Assembly (NCBI GenBank): GCA_030789695.1
Contig: CM061138.1
Location: 182,195,051-182,259,050 of the forward strand
Reading direction: 5' to 3'
Origin: Scilla litardierei
Taxonomy: Eukaryota > Streptophyta > Magnoliopsida > Asparagales > Asparagaceae
Length of the DNA stretch: 64,000 bases
Shown in pieces: positions 1 to 11,481 of this stretch; position 1 is the stretch's first letter, and each line of letters begins with the position of its first letter. The notes below the pieces were generated by a model, which was given only the letters and a program-made list of their open reading frames with translations, searched no databases and was not told the origin of the DNA. Both the position numbers and the translations under genes were made by a program.

Positions 1-2160
1 TGGGAATCTTCATACCTTATATATATGACCAATAAGAGTATTAACAAAACAATAAAAAGAATTTCCGCCAGGAAGATACTTGTGTAAGTTACCCAAAATA
101 AGAATAAAATAACATAAATATGAAATGTATGATAAAATAGCAACATGAATCATATATGACATAACCAGCGAATAGGATGCAACATAGCAATGTATAGCAT
201 CATAAATAGGTATATGTAGCATCAATGACAAATGGTAGTGAACAAATATATAATAACTAAGGTAAATACTACGTTTGTATCACTAATCATCATGCTAATA
301 GTACGGTGCTCCTATTCATCACTAATCATCACTAATCATAACCCATTCAGCTTAAATATATTAAGTGTCTGTAGTAAACTATAGGTTATTTGTTTCTAAC
401 TTATAATGAGCAACTGGTAGGACGATCTATAGTTCTATACATTCTATGATTAACAAGTATGACAATAAGGAGAGCACAAAAAGACTAACATGCAAAAAGA
501 TGAGAATGTATGGAAATTACTAAGGTAGCAATGTATAGCATCATAAATAGGTATATGTAGCATCAATGACCAATGGTAGCAAACAAGTATATAATAACTA
601 AGGTAAATACTATGTCTGTATCACTAATCTTCATGCTAACAGTACCATGCTCCTATTCTATTTTTGAGCTCATGTCCAAAGATATGACATGCAATATGGG
701 TATAATCAGGATCACAAATTTTGTGGTTGCACACTTATGGGTGCTAATAGTAAATAACATCGTTTTCATTACTAGATATTAGAAAATATAGATATAGTAA
801 AGACTCTTGTCACTACTACATCCTCTGATTTAATAGGGTTTAAATCCCCAGATGTTATGTAATAGTGTAGTATCTAGTACTGTGAGGATGTACAGTATCT
901 TGTAGTCAAATACCGTAATCGAAAACAAACTTACAATATCATGAATATGTAATCAGGTACGGTGAAAAATTTTGTATTATGATCAGTGACCATGTAATTA
1001 GGTATATTGGGCAGATAGTGTTATATGTTATGAATGTCGTACGAAAATTGACATGATGTTGGATTTGGTAATTATGTGGCACATATAGTGATGTAAATAG
1101 TGAGTAATATATTAATTGGATACAATGAACATGTAATAGATTCCATATTTATTATAAATCATTATTCTGTTACCATTTCGTCAACACATGATGATATTCA
1201 TACTTGTTATCTTAAAGCTCAAAATATCATGTTCTTAATTCATTAATGGAAATAAGCTTAATTGTATTAGGTTTAGGTCTTAATGCTATGGTTGTGGACT
1301 TAATTTGCATATCATAGAACAATGAGACCATCTCAACATCATGCCCGATGCGGGTAGATGACATGATAATCCTAATAGATGTGACTGGGCTTGTGCATAT
1401 AAGAGACTACCAATTAATGGCATACATAAGCTGAGCTATCATGTATAACAGGGGTAAGTAACATTAATAGGCAACATGAACAATTATATTTCCAATTTAA
1501 CCAACATAAGCGATAAATCAATTAATAGCATGGCCCAAGTCACTACTACAATTGGTTTGATCCCAAAATCAGTCAATCAATTTCTAATCATCTATGCATA
1601 CATGTTTCGGGTAAGGCCCACATGATAACAATTCTTTCTTACAGCAAATGGATCGGTAAACAATGCAACAAAGGCATGTTAGAGCCTCACATAATCATGC
1701 TATCAACCCGACAATACCAAACAACCCTAATAAAGGGTCAACCGAACGAACAAAGGCATCATAATGCTAAACATGGATGTAACGACCCCGTAAAAGGGTC
1801 AACCGAGCCAACAAGGCATATCCGAATCCAATAGAGGATGAACATGTACCAAACAACAACCAAAACAGCCCCAAAGGCATATCCAAAGGGTATATATGAA
1901 GCAAAACAACAATGCAACTGGCTAGGAATAATAATCAGGAATTATAATCTAAACCCAACAACAAGTGAATAGTAAACAAAATAGGGAGCAAACAGTCTTA
2001 AAAGGTAAAAGGATAACATGATCAGTCATCTACTTCTATATCTACAGTAATCTAACGGCCTCAAGGGTCAAAATAACTATGGATTAAAGCAAACAGATTA
2101 GCACAAATAAACAATCTAAATTTTCCATTTAATTACATAAATTAAAATGTTAGAAAACAT
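1..2160. other. AT-rich non-coding stretch
   Basis: No ORF here resembles a known protein; the open frames are short and AT-biased. The only clear structure is a duplicated 133-bp block, listed separately. The sequence around 1600-1830 contains two near copies of a short 'aaagggtcaaccga' phrase next to 'acaaaggcat' phrases, which looks like decayed LTR or other transposon DNA. I could not place it in a family. No promoter or RNA gene was recognised. Confidence 0.4.
185..658. repeat. Dispersed direct repeat, 133 bp, two copies
   Basis: The block at 185-317, starting 'tagcaatgtatagcatc', recurs at 526-658 with about 90 percent identity by eye. The offset is about 341 bp, with unrelated AT-rich DNA between the copies. 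No terminal motif or target duplication is visible. A local segmental duplication or two fragments of one AT-rich repeat family would both fit. Confidence 0.75.
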
Positions 2161-4120
2161 ACCTTGGTTACCGGAGCAGGAGAGGACAGAAAAGATTAGA
2201 AACTGCCTTGCCATCGTTTGCGGTTGCCACTGTGGTCGTCAACAACCAAAGGAGGGAATCAAAGGAAGAGAGAGATTTGGTGATTTCTTAAGCTAAATGA
2301 CAAAGATTGGATAGATTGGTGGGAGGGAGTTAAAGATCTAAGCGATCAGAAAGAGAGATTTGCGAGAGATTGGTGGAAGAAATGGGTAAGTGTTTTTAAA
2401 ATAGAGAAGAGAGAGGAAAAGAGGGAGGCAATTGGGGGGGGGAGGGCTTGACCATTGGAGAGGGGAGAAAGTGGGGAGCGTGGCGTCGGTTACGCCGATG
2501 TGGCCGCAATCACTACGATCGTCACGTGAAGGGCCGCCACCGTCTTCGTTCAAGAGAAAAGAAAAGGAAAGAAAAATGAAATGGAAAGAATTCAAAGAAA
2601 AATGAAATGGAAAGAAAATGATAAGAGACAAAAACAATTTAATAATAGTTAGGGTTTTGTCAATGGGTTGGGTTCAAGTTTATTTTAAAACATGTTTATG
2701 GTTTCAGGTTTGAGGCATAATTGATAGTTCTAAAACAATTACCAAAAAATCTCAAAAAATCCCAAAAATTATATAAGCCATGTTGGAAATCCGTGAGGTG
2801 TGATAGTGCTTCTCAATGCCTTATTCTACTCGTTCGGTAAGTCTATCTATTGATATAAGCCATGTTGGAGCTTTTAAATGTTGTAGTTAGGGTATGAGAT
2901 AACAACTGAAGTAGAGTGATTATGTTTGGTGCGCACACGTGTGCAAGCACGCAAGCACACACACACACCACACATTTATATATAACCAAACTTAGGACGT
3001 ATATATGGAATCATTTAGATTGTTCTTCTATTAGTTGTTTAACTAGAAAACAACATATTAGGATAGTCAACCTAATTTGCTGAGCTAATAGTTTGTAAAA
3101 TGAATTTAATTATTAAAGAATAGCAAGATGCAGTTTATTAATGTTTATGAATTAAGCTACGTTAATTAGAGGACTCTTAATACTTGGGATATGAGATTTA
3201 TTGATGTTGTCGGTATGATGAAGAAAATGCATATAAACATTGAAATATTCTTTGTTATTTAAATGTTCGAGGTTCCCGGTGTTTCTCTGGCTAAATGGTA
3301 ATCAGTATGTAAAGAGATTCGATATATACAGTAGTTCTAGTTAGCAGGATTTGTGAATTGTGTGAAGCATATCCGAAGAGAATAGTGGTTCTGTGTCGAA
3401 GCAGATCCGAAGAGAATAGTTGTTCAGTGTCGATAACGGTGTGAGTTCTAAACCTCCATCTGAATTGATTGTAGCCAATATATGATATAAGAGCATACAC
3501 ATGGGCTCATATGTAATACTGAAACAGTGAAACACTTCATATAGGTGGATTTGCTAGTCAAATAGCAGAATATCATGGTGCCACACTCTAACAAGACAGA
3601 ATTCATGCAATAATGACATCGATTACTGACACGGCCGATTTCATGTGTTTGTTCTCCATGGCGGGCAACTGATCAACAAAATGTAGTAAGATGTAAAACT
3701 AATATGAATTCTTGGCGATTCTATTGGGTAGACTGATTAGAAAGTGAGCAAATTAGGTGGACAAAACGGTGTAGGTTTACCAAACTTGATTGAAGAAGCA
3801 CTCAAAATAGAGAGATTTAACGTCAATGAGGGAAAAGGTCCAGCTGTAAGTTCACTTTTTGTTGCATTTAGTGGTATGAAAGCTCTACTAAATGTTGCTA
3901 GAAGAATACTATGTGGGGCGCAGATGAATGTTGCAATTCAGATTCCAGTTCTATACATGAAAGCTATTGTGGCCAAATGCCAAATTTTGTGGTGTCATTG
4001 CTGATTATATAGCCGAGAAAAAACATAGTACAATTGCAAATTATATTCTAGTACATATTTTTAATCATATACTTTCTAATTATTCTTGTACTTTCGACTC
4101 ATGAACACTTCCCCTTGTGT
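2161..4120. other. Non-coding stretch, no gene recognised
   Basis: A purine-rich zone (about 2220-2640) is followed by AT-rich DNA. There is a short CA-type microsatellite near 2930-2970. An 86-codon open frame at 3744-4004 has no recognisable domain, no splice context and no homologue I know, so it is not called as a gene. A 20-bp phrase 'agcatatccgaagagaatag' recurs in slightly altered form about 38 bp later near 3365-3420. Nothing else stands out. Confidence 0.35.
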
Positions 4121-6372
4121 TGGAGCATAGATATCAGTCATGTCTACCTTGGTTCAAAGTAAAGAAGAACTTTTTTCGATAATGCTTTGGGTAAAATTTC
4201 ACCTATTAAATTACTAGAACAACATAAGAAGAGACTATATTTCTTCTTCTTGATAAGCCATTTCCCGTGGGATGTTGCAGTAAACCTCTACATGTCTACT
4301 CTCCGTGAAAGACTAGATTATTGGCAATGTACATGGTGACTTAATTACCACAATACATTTTAATTAGAGCAGAAGTGCGAATTCTATATCCTGTAGTAGA
4401 AACTGTACCCACGTCATCTTTCAAGTGGTATAAGCCATATCTTTGTACCTGGCTTCTACGTTAGCTCTTGCAACCACTCTGTTTCTTTATGTTCCCAGAT
4501 TATCTTCAATGAAAGCACTATAGCCACCTAAAAGATCTGTGATCTAGTGGATTACAACCCAATCCACATCAGAGTGTCCTGTAATATATAGATGAGAAGA
4601 TCGAAAATATAGTCCTTTTCTTGGAGCTCCATCCTAACACATGACAAGCAACATCTACTGCAACTGATGTGGGATTTTGCATGAACATGCTTAACGATCC
4701 AGCAACAAAAGTGATGCTTGGATGAGTAACTTCCTAAAAAGCCATTGATATCGACCAGAGCTAGTAAGAGGAGATCCTAGGTTCTGATAAAAACAAACAT
4801 TAGGATCCATTGGAATGTTAATAAGTTTAGCACTAAGCATACCATCTCAAGCAAATCAGCATGATGTATATCGAGACAGTAAAATACCTCTGACAGATCG
4901 AGCACCTTCTACCCAAAAAATACTGTGAGGACCCAAGATCCATCATATGTTAACTGAAAGCATAAGTAGACCTTCAAATGAGAAATGCATTGATGGACAT
5001 CACCAGTAACCACAGGATCATCAACAAACAAGAACAATGGTGCTTACAGATGTATGGGATAATCAACAAACAAGAATGATGGTGCTTACAAATGTATGTC
5101 GAATAAAGACAGAATGATCAGATGAGCTCTGATTAAGTCAATATCATGCAACGACAATACTGAGTTTATAAAACCAAGTATTGGGAGATTGTTTTAAGTC
5201 ATATGTAGCTCTCTTAAGCATGCACGCTCTTTGTCTTCCCCTCAATCTCATGTGCTCATGATTGGAACATATATACATATTCAGAAAGATCACCACTTAT
5301 GTAACAGAGGCACTCTATCATGGATCTATCGTATTGGAAAAATGTCAGACGTTTCAGATATATGTATCATATGTACTTTTTTTAAGTATTTGCTGCTTGT
5401 CGGCTTATCGAGTCTGTGTCGGGGTAATTGTCCGTGCAACATGGATCACCACAAGAAATGTTCTTGATATCAAGCTAAAACCGCGTCTAATTTTTAACAA
5501 CAAATAAGATATCACGTATCAAATTTAATTTGACAATCAGAGAGGTCGCATGGTAGTTGATGCCTACGGTTTTTTCTATTAACCTTTGACAACTCGGCCT
5601 TCAATTGTTCCGCTTGATCATCTAAAAGAAATTTTACTATTTACACCAAATGACAGTTTATGGTGTGCTTCTGTAGAGGCAAAGTAGTTAGCTCTTATGT
5701 TTCATTCTTATGCAAAGCAACAATTTTTTCTGTCTAGGATAAATGACAACGTCACAATAAGGCTTAGGAATAGACAAGATAAGGGACAATCGAAACTAGA
5801 ATAGTGAGGAGATATACATGGAAAACATGCTCAATGGGATGATGAATACAAGAACAAGTACCTTTTTGAAGAGTTATGGGAAGGGTATAATGTTCATTTG
5901 AAATTGATTGGTCAGAGGGTATGCATGTTGGTATAGCAGTCTTAGAGCATTGTTGATAAACCATAAGTCGTGATTGCTCTGGTGTCAGTCGTTGGGGCAT
6001 CAAAGATCAAAGAGATAGAAAGAGCGATATCCACAGCTTTTGAAACACTTGAAGTGAAAATTACTAGAAAAGAAGAGGAATACGTTGTTCTTTCAAACAG
6101 AGTTATGTCAACATAAGCTATATGCTTATGAATGGTAGGATTCCAATAACATTGTCCTTTCTGAGTACAAGAATATATTAGAAGTACATACTTAACCGAC
6201 CTTTGATCAAGTTTATCATGACCTTTTTCTAATATATGAACATGTACACCAAAAAACTTTTGAAGGCAAATCAAATAATAATTTGTCTATCCTAATAACT
6301 GGAAAAAGAATTTGCACGCAATACAAAGAAGACCGCTTTGTTAATTAAACAAAACCGTTGGAACATTGAGAA
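4121..6372 (-). pseudogene. Decayed Copia polyprotein: RNase H, RT traces and integrase C-terminus
   Basis: This is the 3' half of an old Copia pol gene, riddled with stops and indels. Read on the minus strand, the part near 4240-4380 matches the end of Copia RNase H: a phrase like ANNLVFHGE followed by THVEV corresponds to the family's 'NPVFHERTKHIE'. The frame at 5942-6274 gives the region after the integrase core: KLDQRSVKYVLLIYS and TQKGQCYWNP correspond to the usual KLDPRS, FLGYS, TQKGY and CYDP motifs. RT in between is compressed and unreadable in one frame. A gag-only element with CACAC target duplications interrupts it at 6378, and the reading resumes at 9188 with the integrase core. 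The lineage is uncertain; it is not a Sirevirus and looks Tork/Ivana-like. Confidence 0.75.
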
Positions 6373-6377
6373 CACAC

Positions 6378-6693
6378 TGTTAGGAACCAACCAAAGATCC
6401 GATTTTTATAGCAAAATAATAAAGAAGAACAAGATATTTGAGCACAAAAGAGGTGTGCCCTCCTCCCAAGACGCCTAGAGGACGTCCGCACTCGTCTAGA
6501 TCTAGATCTACTCCTAATGGACGCTCAATAGAAATATTCCAATATCAAGCATAAAATCCCTAATGACGGCTAGCCCATATTTATAAGAGAAACTAGGGTT
6601 TCTAGGGAAGAGGGGGCACACGCAAAGGCAAACCCGCCGGCCCACATGGGCCGGCCCAAGAGGGGCCGGCGGTAGACCCGGGCGGGTCTAACA
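6378..6693 (-). repeat. Left (3') LTR of G1
   Basis: This LTR is bounded by TGTTAG and CTAACA. On the minus strand a TATAAATA box lies at about 6572-6583. The GC-rich end contains GCCGGCCCA-CA-TGGGCCGGC, a 9-bp inverted repeat with a two-base spacer, which could form a stem in the transcript or serve as a protein site. It is nearly identical to the LTR at 8867-9182. Confidence 0.93.
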
Positions 6694-6709
6694 ATACTCC
6701 CCCCAAAGA
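6694..6709 (-). other. Polypurine tract of G1
   Basis: On the minus strand, TTTGGGGGGAGTAT lies immediately inside the 3' LTR, where plus-strand DNA synthesis is primed in LTR retroelements. Its position and composition are diagnostic. Confidence 0.85.
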
Positions 6710-6747
6710 ACTACCTTGTCCTCAAGGTGGTGTAAGTACCGGCGGTG

Positions 6748-8839
6748 CTACTCCGAGTGGGAGTCGTCCTCCCCTCCAATGCCTTCGTCCTCCAAGCCAT
6801 CATCCTCGTCTGCTTCCGCTATCAAAACCTGCAGCTTCCGATCCACACAACGGTGTCCGGGAGAGAAGCGCTCGTCGCATCGAAAACAGAGTCCCTTTTG
6901 CCGCTGCTCCCTCATCTCCGCATCGGTCATTCGTCGGAATGGGTCCCCAGCTGGTAGCGGGTTCGGCTCCTCCGCCTTCTCAAGCACTGTCTGAACTGTC
7001 TCAGTAGGAACCCCTGCTCCGCCTGTATCTGCCCACTGTAGCCGCTCCCGCCTCGCCTATCCTCCGCTCGGGAGTCCTCCACCATCTGCGCCATCTCGAT
7101 GACCTCTGAAAGCCCTCGAGGCTTGTATGGCCTCACCGCAGCTCGAAGACTAGGACGTAGCCCCTTCAAGAAGGTGTCCTCCAGCGACTCGTCCGACACC
7201 CCATGAACTCGTCCTGCCAGCGTCTCAAATTTCTCAATGTACTCACGCACCGGCCCCTCCTGCCTGAGGGCAAATAGCTGCTCATGTAGGTTCCCCAGGC
7301 GGGGGTCTCTAAACTTCTCCAGTACTAAGTCCTTCAGCTCCGTCCAGCTACGAATCTGCTGCCTCCTCTCCTTCCACTGGAACCACCCTAAAGCTCTCCC
7401 CTCCATGCAGATGGCCGCCGCCTCCAACTTCTGCGCCTCGGTCATGTGATGCGCCGCGAAATACCTCTCCGCTGTGAACAACCAGGCGTGCGGATCGTCA
7501 CCAGAAAAGATCGGCATCTTCAGCTTCCGGACTCTGCAATCCCCTCCAAAGTGTCCCTGCTCGGGCCTCCCATCGTCTCTGTAACGCGGACGGTAGTGCT
7601 GTCGCCTCTCGTCCATGGTCTCGTAACGCCTGGGTGGCCCTCCTCCGCGACCCCCATAGTCCCCTCGGTCTCCGTGCCCCGCGTCTGCTCCAACATCGTC
7701 CTCTGGCCACTCCTGGTAGTCTCCGAACCTCCCTCCGGTGTCTGCGGTGCGCCTCTCCTGGTGGTGGGGCGGTGGCTGCCACCCTCCGTCGTCAAAGCGG
7801 GGGTCGGGAGGGTCCCGATAGTAGTCATCGTGCTCCTGAAAATCCCAGGGTCCCAACTCCTCGAAAACACGTGCCGGAGCCTCTCGCCGCGGCGGATCTT
7901 GCGAAAAACCCCCAAAATCGCCGCCAAAAGCCGCTGCCGACTCTGGTCGCTGCCTGGAAGAGTCCCGGGGGCCCAGCGGTCACCCCTGGGGTCGGCGGGG
8001 GTCGCCGGAAACCCAGGGGGGGTCGGCGCCCCCGGCCGAACCCAGGGGGGTTCGCCGGGCCCCCCGAGCATCCTAGGGGCCCCAGTGGCCCCCCCGGGGC
8101 TGTCGGAGGGGAGGGAGGCCCTGCCGGCCTTTCGGCAGGGCCGCCGTCCATCTGTGCGAGAAATCGGGGGGCTCCGGCCCCCTGGGGAGTAGATCGGGGG
8201 GCTCCGGCCCCCTGTACTGCAGATCGGGGGCTCCGGCCCCCTGTCGAAAACTGTCGAGCCCCTCCGGGGCTGCCGGAGGGGCGGCAGGCCCTGCCGGGCT
8301 TCCGGCAGGGTCGCCGGACCCTGTCGGGGCCCGGCAGCGGAGGGATAGGCCCAACGCGTGATATCCGCGGAGGGATAGGCTCCGCCCCTTTCGCGTGATG
8401 TCTGTGGCTCCCAAGTAGGGCGGCTAGGGCCGCCGCTCCCCCGTTGGTTCTCCACCGCCTTCCGTCGCGCCTCCTCGCGGTAGTCCCCCTTCCATGGCTC
8501 TTCGTCTTCGTCGTCGGCTAGATCATCCACCAAAAAAGCACTTTTTGGGTCAAAGCTATCAACTTTCTCCTTTTCCTTCTTCAAAGGTGCCGCCTTTTCC
8601 CCCAAATTAGGGTTTTCTTCCTCTTTGTTGTTCACCGCCAATTGCTTTAGGGTTGCCATCATTTGTGCAAATTGGTCGTCGTGCTTTGCTTGATTGGCCG
8701 TCAATTGGTTGACGGCCTCCGTCAATTTTGTCATGGATTCGTCATTGGCCGCCAAGGATTTCTTGATTCCGTCGATTTCGCTCGTGAATTTGGACTCCAA
8801 AGCTTCGATTTTGTCATGGGATCTCGTCGTAGTCGCCAT
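6748..8839 (-). pseudogene. Ty3-type Gag of G1, frameshifted
   Basis: Structural Gag forms the cytoplasmic particle that packages retroelement RNA. The start at 8839 is an ATG 27 bp inside the 5' LTR and opens with MATTTRSHDK, followed by a predicted coiled coil (about residues 5-75). A long Pro/Gly/Arg-rich linker contains three 10-codon repeats (near 8162-8250). The frame changes near 7860-8070. The frame at 6927-7856 carries the Retrotrans_gag core with the typical phrases KLKMPIFSGDDPHAW, AERYF and LFALRQEGPVREYIEKFE. A second frame change near 6980 leads to a zinc knuckle CFRCDERFSPGHRC at 6748-6987. Its spacing matches plant chromovirus-type knuckles, not the canonical CX2CX4HX4C. The last stop is about 50 bp from the LTR. 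The homologue in element G2 has the same order. The frameshifts could be real or homopolymer assembly errors in this GC-rich DNA. Confidence 0.85.
8160..8252 (-). repeat. Three in-frame 30-bp repeats in G1 gag
   Basis: The unit contains ATCGGGGGGCTCCGGCCCC and recurs every 30 bp. It encodes a 10-residue Pro/Gly/Ser-rich unit between the coiled coil and the Gag core. Each unit holds a GGGGG...CCCCC inverted repeat. The neighbouring 8110-8330 region contains more Gly/Pro/Arg stem-forming phrases such as CTGCCGG...CCGGCAG. Confidence 0.8.
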
Positions 8840-8851
8840 GGATCGTCACGG

Positions 8852-8863
8852 GCTCTGATACCA
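8852..8863 (-). other. Primer-binding site of G1 (initiator Met tRNA)
   Basis: The minus strand reads TGGTATCAGAGC three bases inside the 5' LTR. It is complementary to the 3' end of plant initiator-Met tRNA, the usual primer of Copia and many Ty3 elements. It fixes the element's orientation. Confidence 0.92.
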
Positions 8864-8866
8864 AAT

Positions 8867-9182
8867 TGTTAGGAACCAACCAAAGATCCGATTTTTATAG
8901 CAAAATAATAAAGAAGAACAAGATATTTGAGCACAAAAGAGGTGTGCCCTCCTCCCAAGACGCCTAGAGGACGTCCGCACTCGTCTAGATCTAGATCTAC
9001 TCCTAATGGACGCTCAATAGAAATATTCCAATATCAAGCATAAAATCCCTAATGACGGCTAGCCCGTATTTATAAGAGAAACTAGGGTTTCTAGGGAAGA
9101 GGGGGCACGCGCAAAGGCAAACCCGCCGGCCCACATGGGCCGGCCCAAGAGGGGCCGGCGGTAGACCCGGGCGGGTCTAACA
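8867..9182 (-). repeat. Right (5') LTR of G1
   Basis: At 316 bp it equals the left LTR apart from about two substitutions. It supplies the promoter for minus-strand transcription, with a TATAAATA box near 9061-9072. It is followed on the right by the CACAC target duplication and resumed Copia integrase sequence. Confidence 0.93.
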
Positions 9183-9187
9183 CACAC

Positions 9188-9661
9188 ATCCAAATCATTC
9201 TAGTTTTAGCTCTGAGTAAATGATGTTTTTCCTTCTTGCCACTCCATTCGATTGTGGTGTATGAGCACATGACGTTTGATGAGTAATATCATTAGCAGAA
9301 TAATTATCTTGGATAGCATGTTGCATATATTCTAATACATTATGTGATCGCAAAATCTTAATCGAGCAATTAAATTGATTTTTGATTCCTTTACTGTCGA
9401 AACATTAAAGAAACTTGAGAATGATCTTTCGTTAAAAATAGCCAAAGCACAGATGAATAATTTATTCACGAAGGTCATGAAATAAGGAAAACTTATAAAA
9501 TCTGACCTAAGTAGGACCACATTGGTATGAACAATCTTAATTGCATTGCTACATCTATTATTTTTCACAAAAGGAAAGGAAACCATATGATGTTACCTAC
9601 TTGGAAATAATCACAGTGTTAACTTAGATATGGCTAAATAGAAGGAACTCGCAACTTCATT
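9188..9661 (-). pseudogene. Decayed Copia integrase core (continuation)
   Basis: On the minus strand, 9188-9290 encodes a SCAHTPQSNGVARRK-like phrase. This is the Copia integrase active-site region around the catalytic glutamate (family consensus TPQQNGVAERKN). Here the glutamate position reads R, so the enzyme would be dead even without the stops. The sequence joins smoothly to that left of G1 when G1 and one CACAC copy are removed. Beyond about 9400 the frame is not readable. Confidence 0.75.
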
Positions 9662-9670
9662 GATTGAAAC

Positions 9671-10960
9671 CATGTTTTGAATATCAGATATCGGGATCAT
9701 ATCAGATGGTTGATTTTCTTATCTGATAGCAGATATCTGTGGATATATACGGGATACACTTCAATATCAAGTTGCTCACATCGGACATTATAAATATACA
9801 CAAAGCCTGGGCCTGGGCTAAGTGTTGAGCCTGGGTTTACTTTATATATAGATATATACAGGGTTTTACCCAAAACTGACCCGGGCTGTAGCCGGGGTCA
9901 GCCCAAGAGTCCATCCGCCCCTGATTATAAAATACTAGAAATAACATGTGCACACAGTGCATGTACCAAAAAAAAACCCTCACGAACAGGATGTGGTGCA
10001 CGCGCACAAATGAAAATGAGTAGGAAGTGTGGGTGTATGTGTCTATATCGTCTGGGGGTATAAGGATAAATGCAAAAACCTTGGGAGTTATAGGGGAAAC
10101 ATCCCCTAGGGCAAACATGTAAATAAGTGAGCTCGGTGGTGATTTTTTGGGTTGTGGGTGAGGTGTATGTCCCATGTGGTGTCCATGTGATGATGAGACA
10201 TTGCCACATGGGACATTGCCACATGGGACAAACATGCCACATGGGGACAACATCCTCTAATTGTATAATAGATAAATCTTAATAACCAAAGAGTAGTTAT
10301 AACATCCTAAATATTTGTATTTGATTATATCACTAATATATCATCAATAGGATCAAACACCATCACGATAATGCATTAAAATAAAACATTAACATATTTT
10401 ATACAAAGCAATAAAATATAGCTTGAATAAAAAATTTATCAAAAAATATTAACGAAATGACTTACATTATGTAATCAATTAGACTACTACTTACATATTA
10501 CATATTATTAGATCAAATCTTTAACATGACTTACCAAAAAACAAAAAACATCCATAATAAATTAAAGATTATATAAATATGAAAAATATCAATATAAATT
10601 TGAAAAATATCAACATAACGAGGGAGTGATTAGAAAATAAAACGTATATCAAATATTACAATGATTGCATAACATCATAAAATAGAAAATAAAACACACA
10701 TCGAATGCTAGAATGATTACATGATACTGATTATAATGATTACATAATATTAAAAAATAAAATATGCCAACTCAAGAAATTTTTTCAATATCTATCGATA
10801 AGGTGCAATATATCAGCCAATATCAGCCGGATATATTGGGCATATCACACGATATAACTTGATATCGGGTCAAATTTTAAAACCTGATATTGAAATATAG
10901 CATATCGGTTGGCTGCCAATACCGATGTTTCAGCTGTATCGGTCGATATTTAAAACAATG
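9671..10960. mobile_element. Degraded TIR DNA transposon, Mutator-like, non-coding
   Basis: The ends are inverted repeats: CATGTTTTGAATATC at the left, and at the right the complement of CATTGTTTTAAATATC. Both are followed inward by degenerate repeats built on ATATCGG or GATATC (9690-9770 and 10790-10950). Flanks GATTGAAAC (9662-9670) and GATTGAAGT (10961-10969) agree at seven of nine positions, as expected of an old 9-bp duplication of the Mutator type. No transposase frame is present. The interior also holds a GC-rich fragment (about 9790-9925) and a GCCACATGGGACATT tandem repeat. Confidence 0.6.
10170..10252. repeat. Short tandem repeat, about 15-bp unit
   Basis: GCCACATGGGACATT-type units repeat three to four times, preceded by a degenerate copy near 10170. 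It lies in the interior of the degraded TIR element. No function is suggested. Confidence 0.7.
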
Positions 10961-11032
10961 GATTGAAGTGATGCAAAATCAAGACATAGATGCCATTATT
11001 AAGCAAACACCTCTAGAGTCAGAGTGGCAACA

Positions 11033-11455
11033 TGATGCGGACCCGAGCCCGCACCCACCACTTGAGGCCGGCGGCTATCTAGGGGGGACCCACCCCCCTC
11101 TAGTCACTTACGTGCGCCGTAGGAGGCGCGGTAGCACGTAGGAGGGTTAGTTAGGTGTATTCTAGTCATTTTAGACTAGATTAGTAATTCCCCACTTTTC
11201 TATAAATTAGGGCTAGCCGTCTTTATTTGTTTGGATGCTTATTTTGTGAAGAACAATTGTAGGCGTCATTTGTGAGGGTGTTTAGGCTTTGTTCCGTACA
11301 TTCAAAGCTAGGAGAGCGAGTCTCCTCTCGAAAGAGGCTCATTTATCAATCTATTTCCATAGTTCTTCGCAATTTAAGATCCAAAAATTCCACCTTTTTA
11401 TATTTTTCCTCTTTAAATTCTGAAATTAATTGATACGAAACCCTAGTTCGTATCA
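11033..11455 (+). repeat. 5' LTR of G2
   Basis: The LTR is 423 bp, starts TGATGCGG and ends TATCA. A TATA box CTATAAAT lies at 11200-11207. Direct and inverted copies of a short phrase (GATACGAAACC and GGTTTCG-like) lie near the 3' end. Confidence 0.93.
11200..11207 (+). promoter_or_regulatory. TATA box of G2 LTR
   Basis: CTATAAAT stands in otherwise mixed sequence 250 bp before the LTR end, as expected for the U3/R boundary. The same box lies at 14180-14187 in the 3' LTR. Confidence 0.6.
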
Positions 11456-11458
11456 AAT

Positions 11459-11470
11459 TGGTATCAGAGC
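11459..11470 (+). other. Primer-binding site of G2 (initiator Met tRNA)
   Basis: TGGTATCAGAGC lies four bases after the 5' LTR, the position required for priming minus-strand DNA synthesis. Confidence 0.93.
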
Positions 11471-11481
11471 ATTGAGATCCA

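Larger units (their letters stand above)
6378..9182 (-). mobile_element. Gag-only LTR retrotransposon (TR-GAG type), element G1
   Basis: This is a complete 2805-bp LTR element in minus orientation. It has two 316-bp LTRs (TGTTAG...CTAACA) and a perfect 5-bp target duplication CACAC at 6373-6377 and 9183-9187. The primer site TGGTATCAGAGC (initiator Met) lies beside the right LTR and a G-rich polypurine tract beside the left one. The interior encodes only a Ty3-type Gag with a zinc knuckle; there is no protease, RT, RNase H or integrase, and no room for them. It therefore depends on enzymes from another element. The two LTRs differ at about two positions (6574 region A/G, 6620 region A/G), so the insertion is recent. 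It lies inside the integrase part of the decayed Copia element. Confidence 0.93.

Noticed and set aside
3744..4004. 86-codon open frame as a gene
   Set aside because: No domain, no splice or promoter context, ordinary length for chance in this composition.
7446..8192. Long plus-strand frames (248 and 254 codons, 7446-8398) opposite G1 gag
   Set aside because: Antisense shadows of GC-rich gag linker; composition is Pro/Arg/Gly without domains, and the minus strand carries the Gag core.
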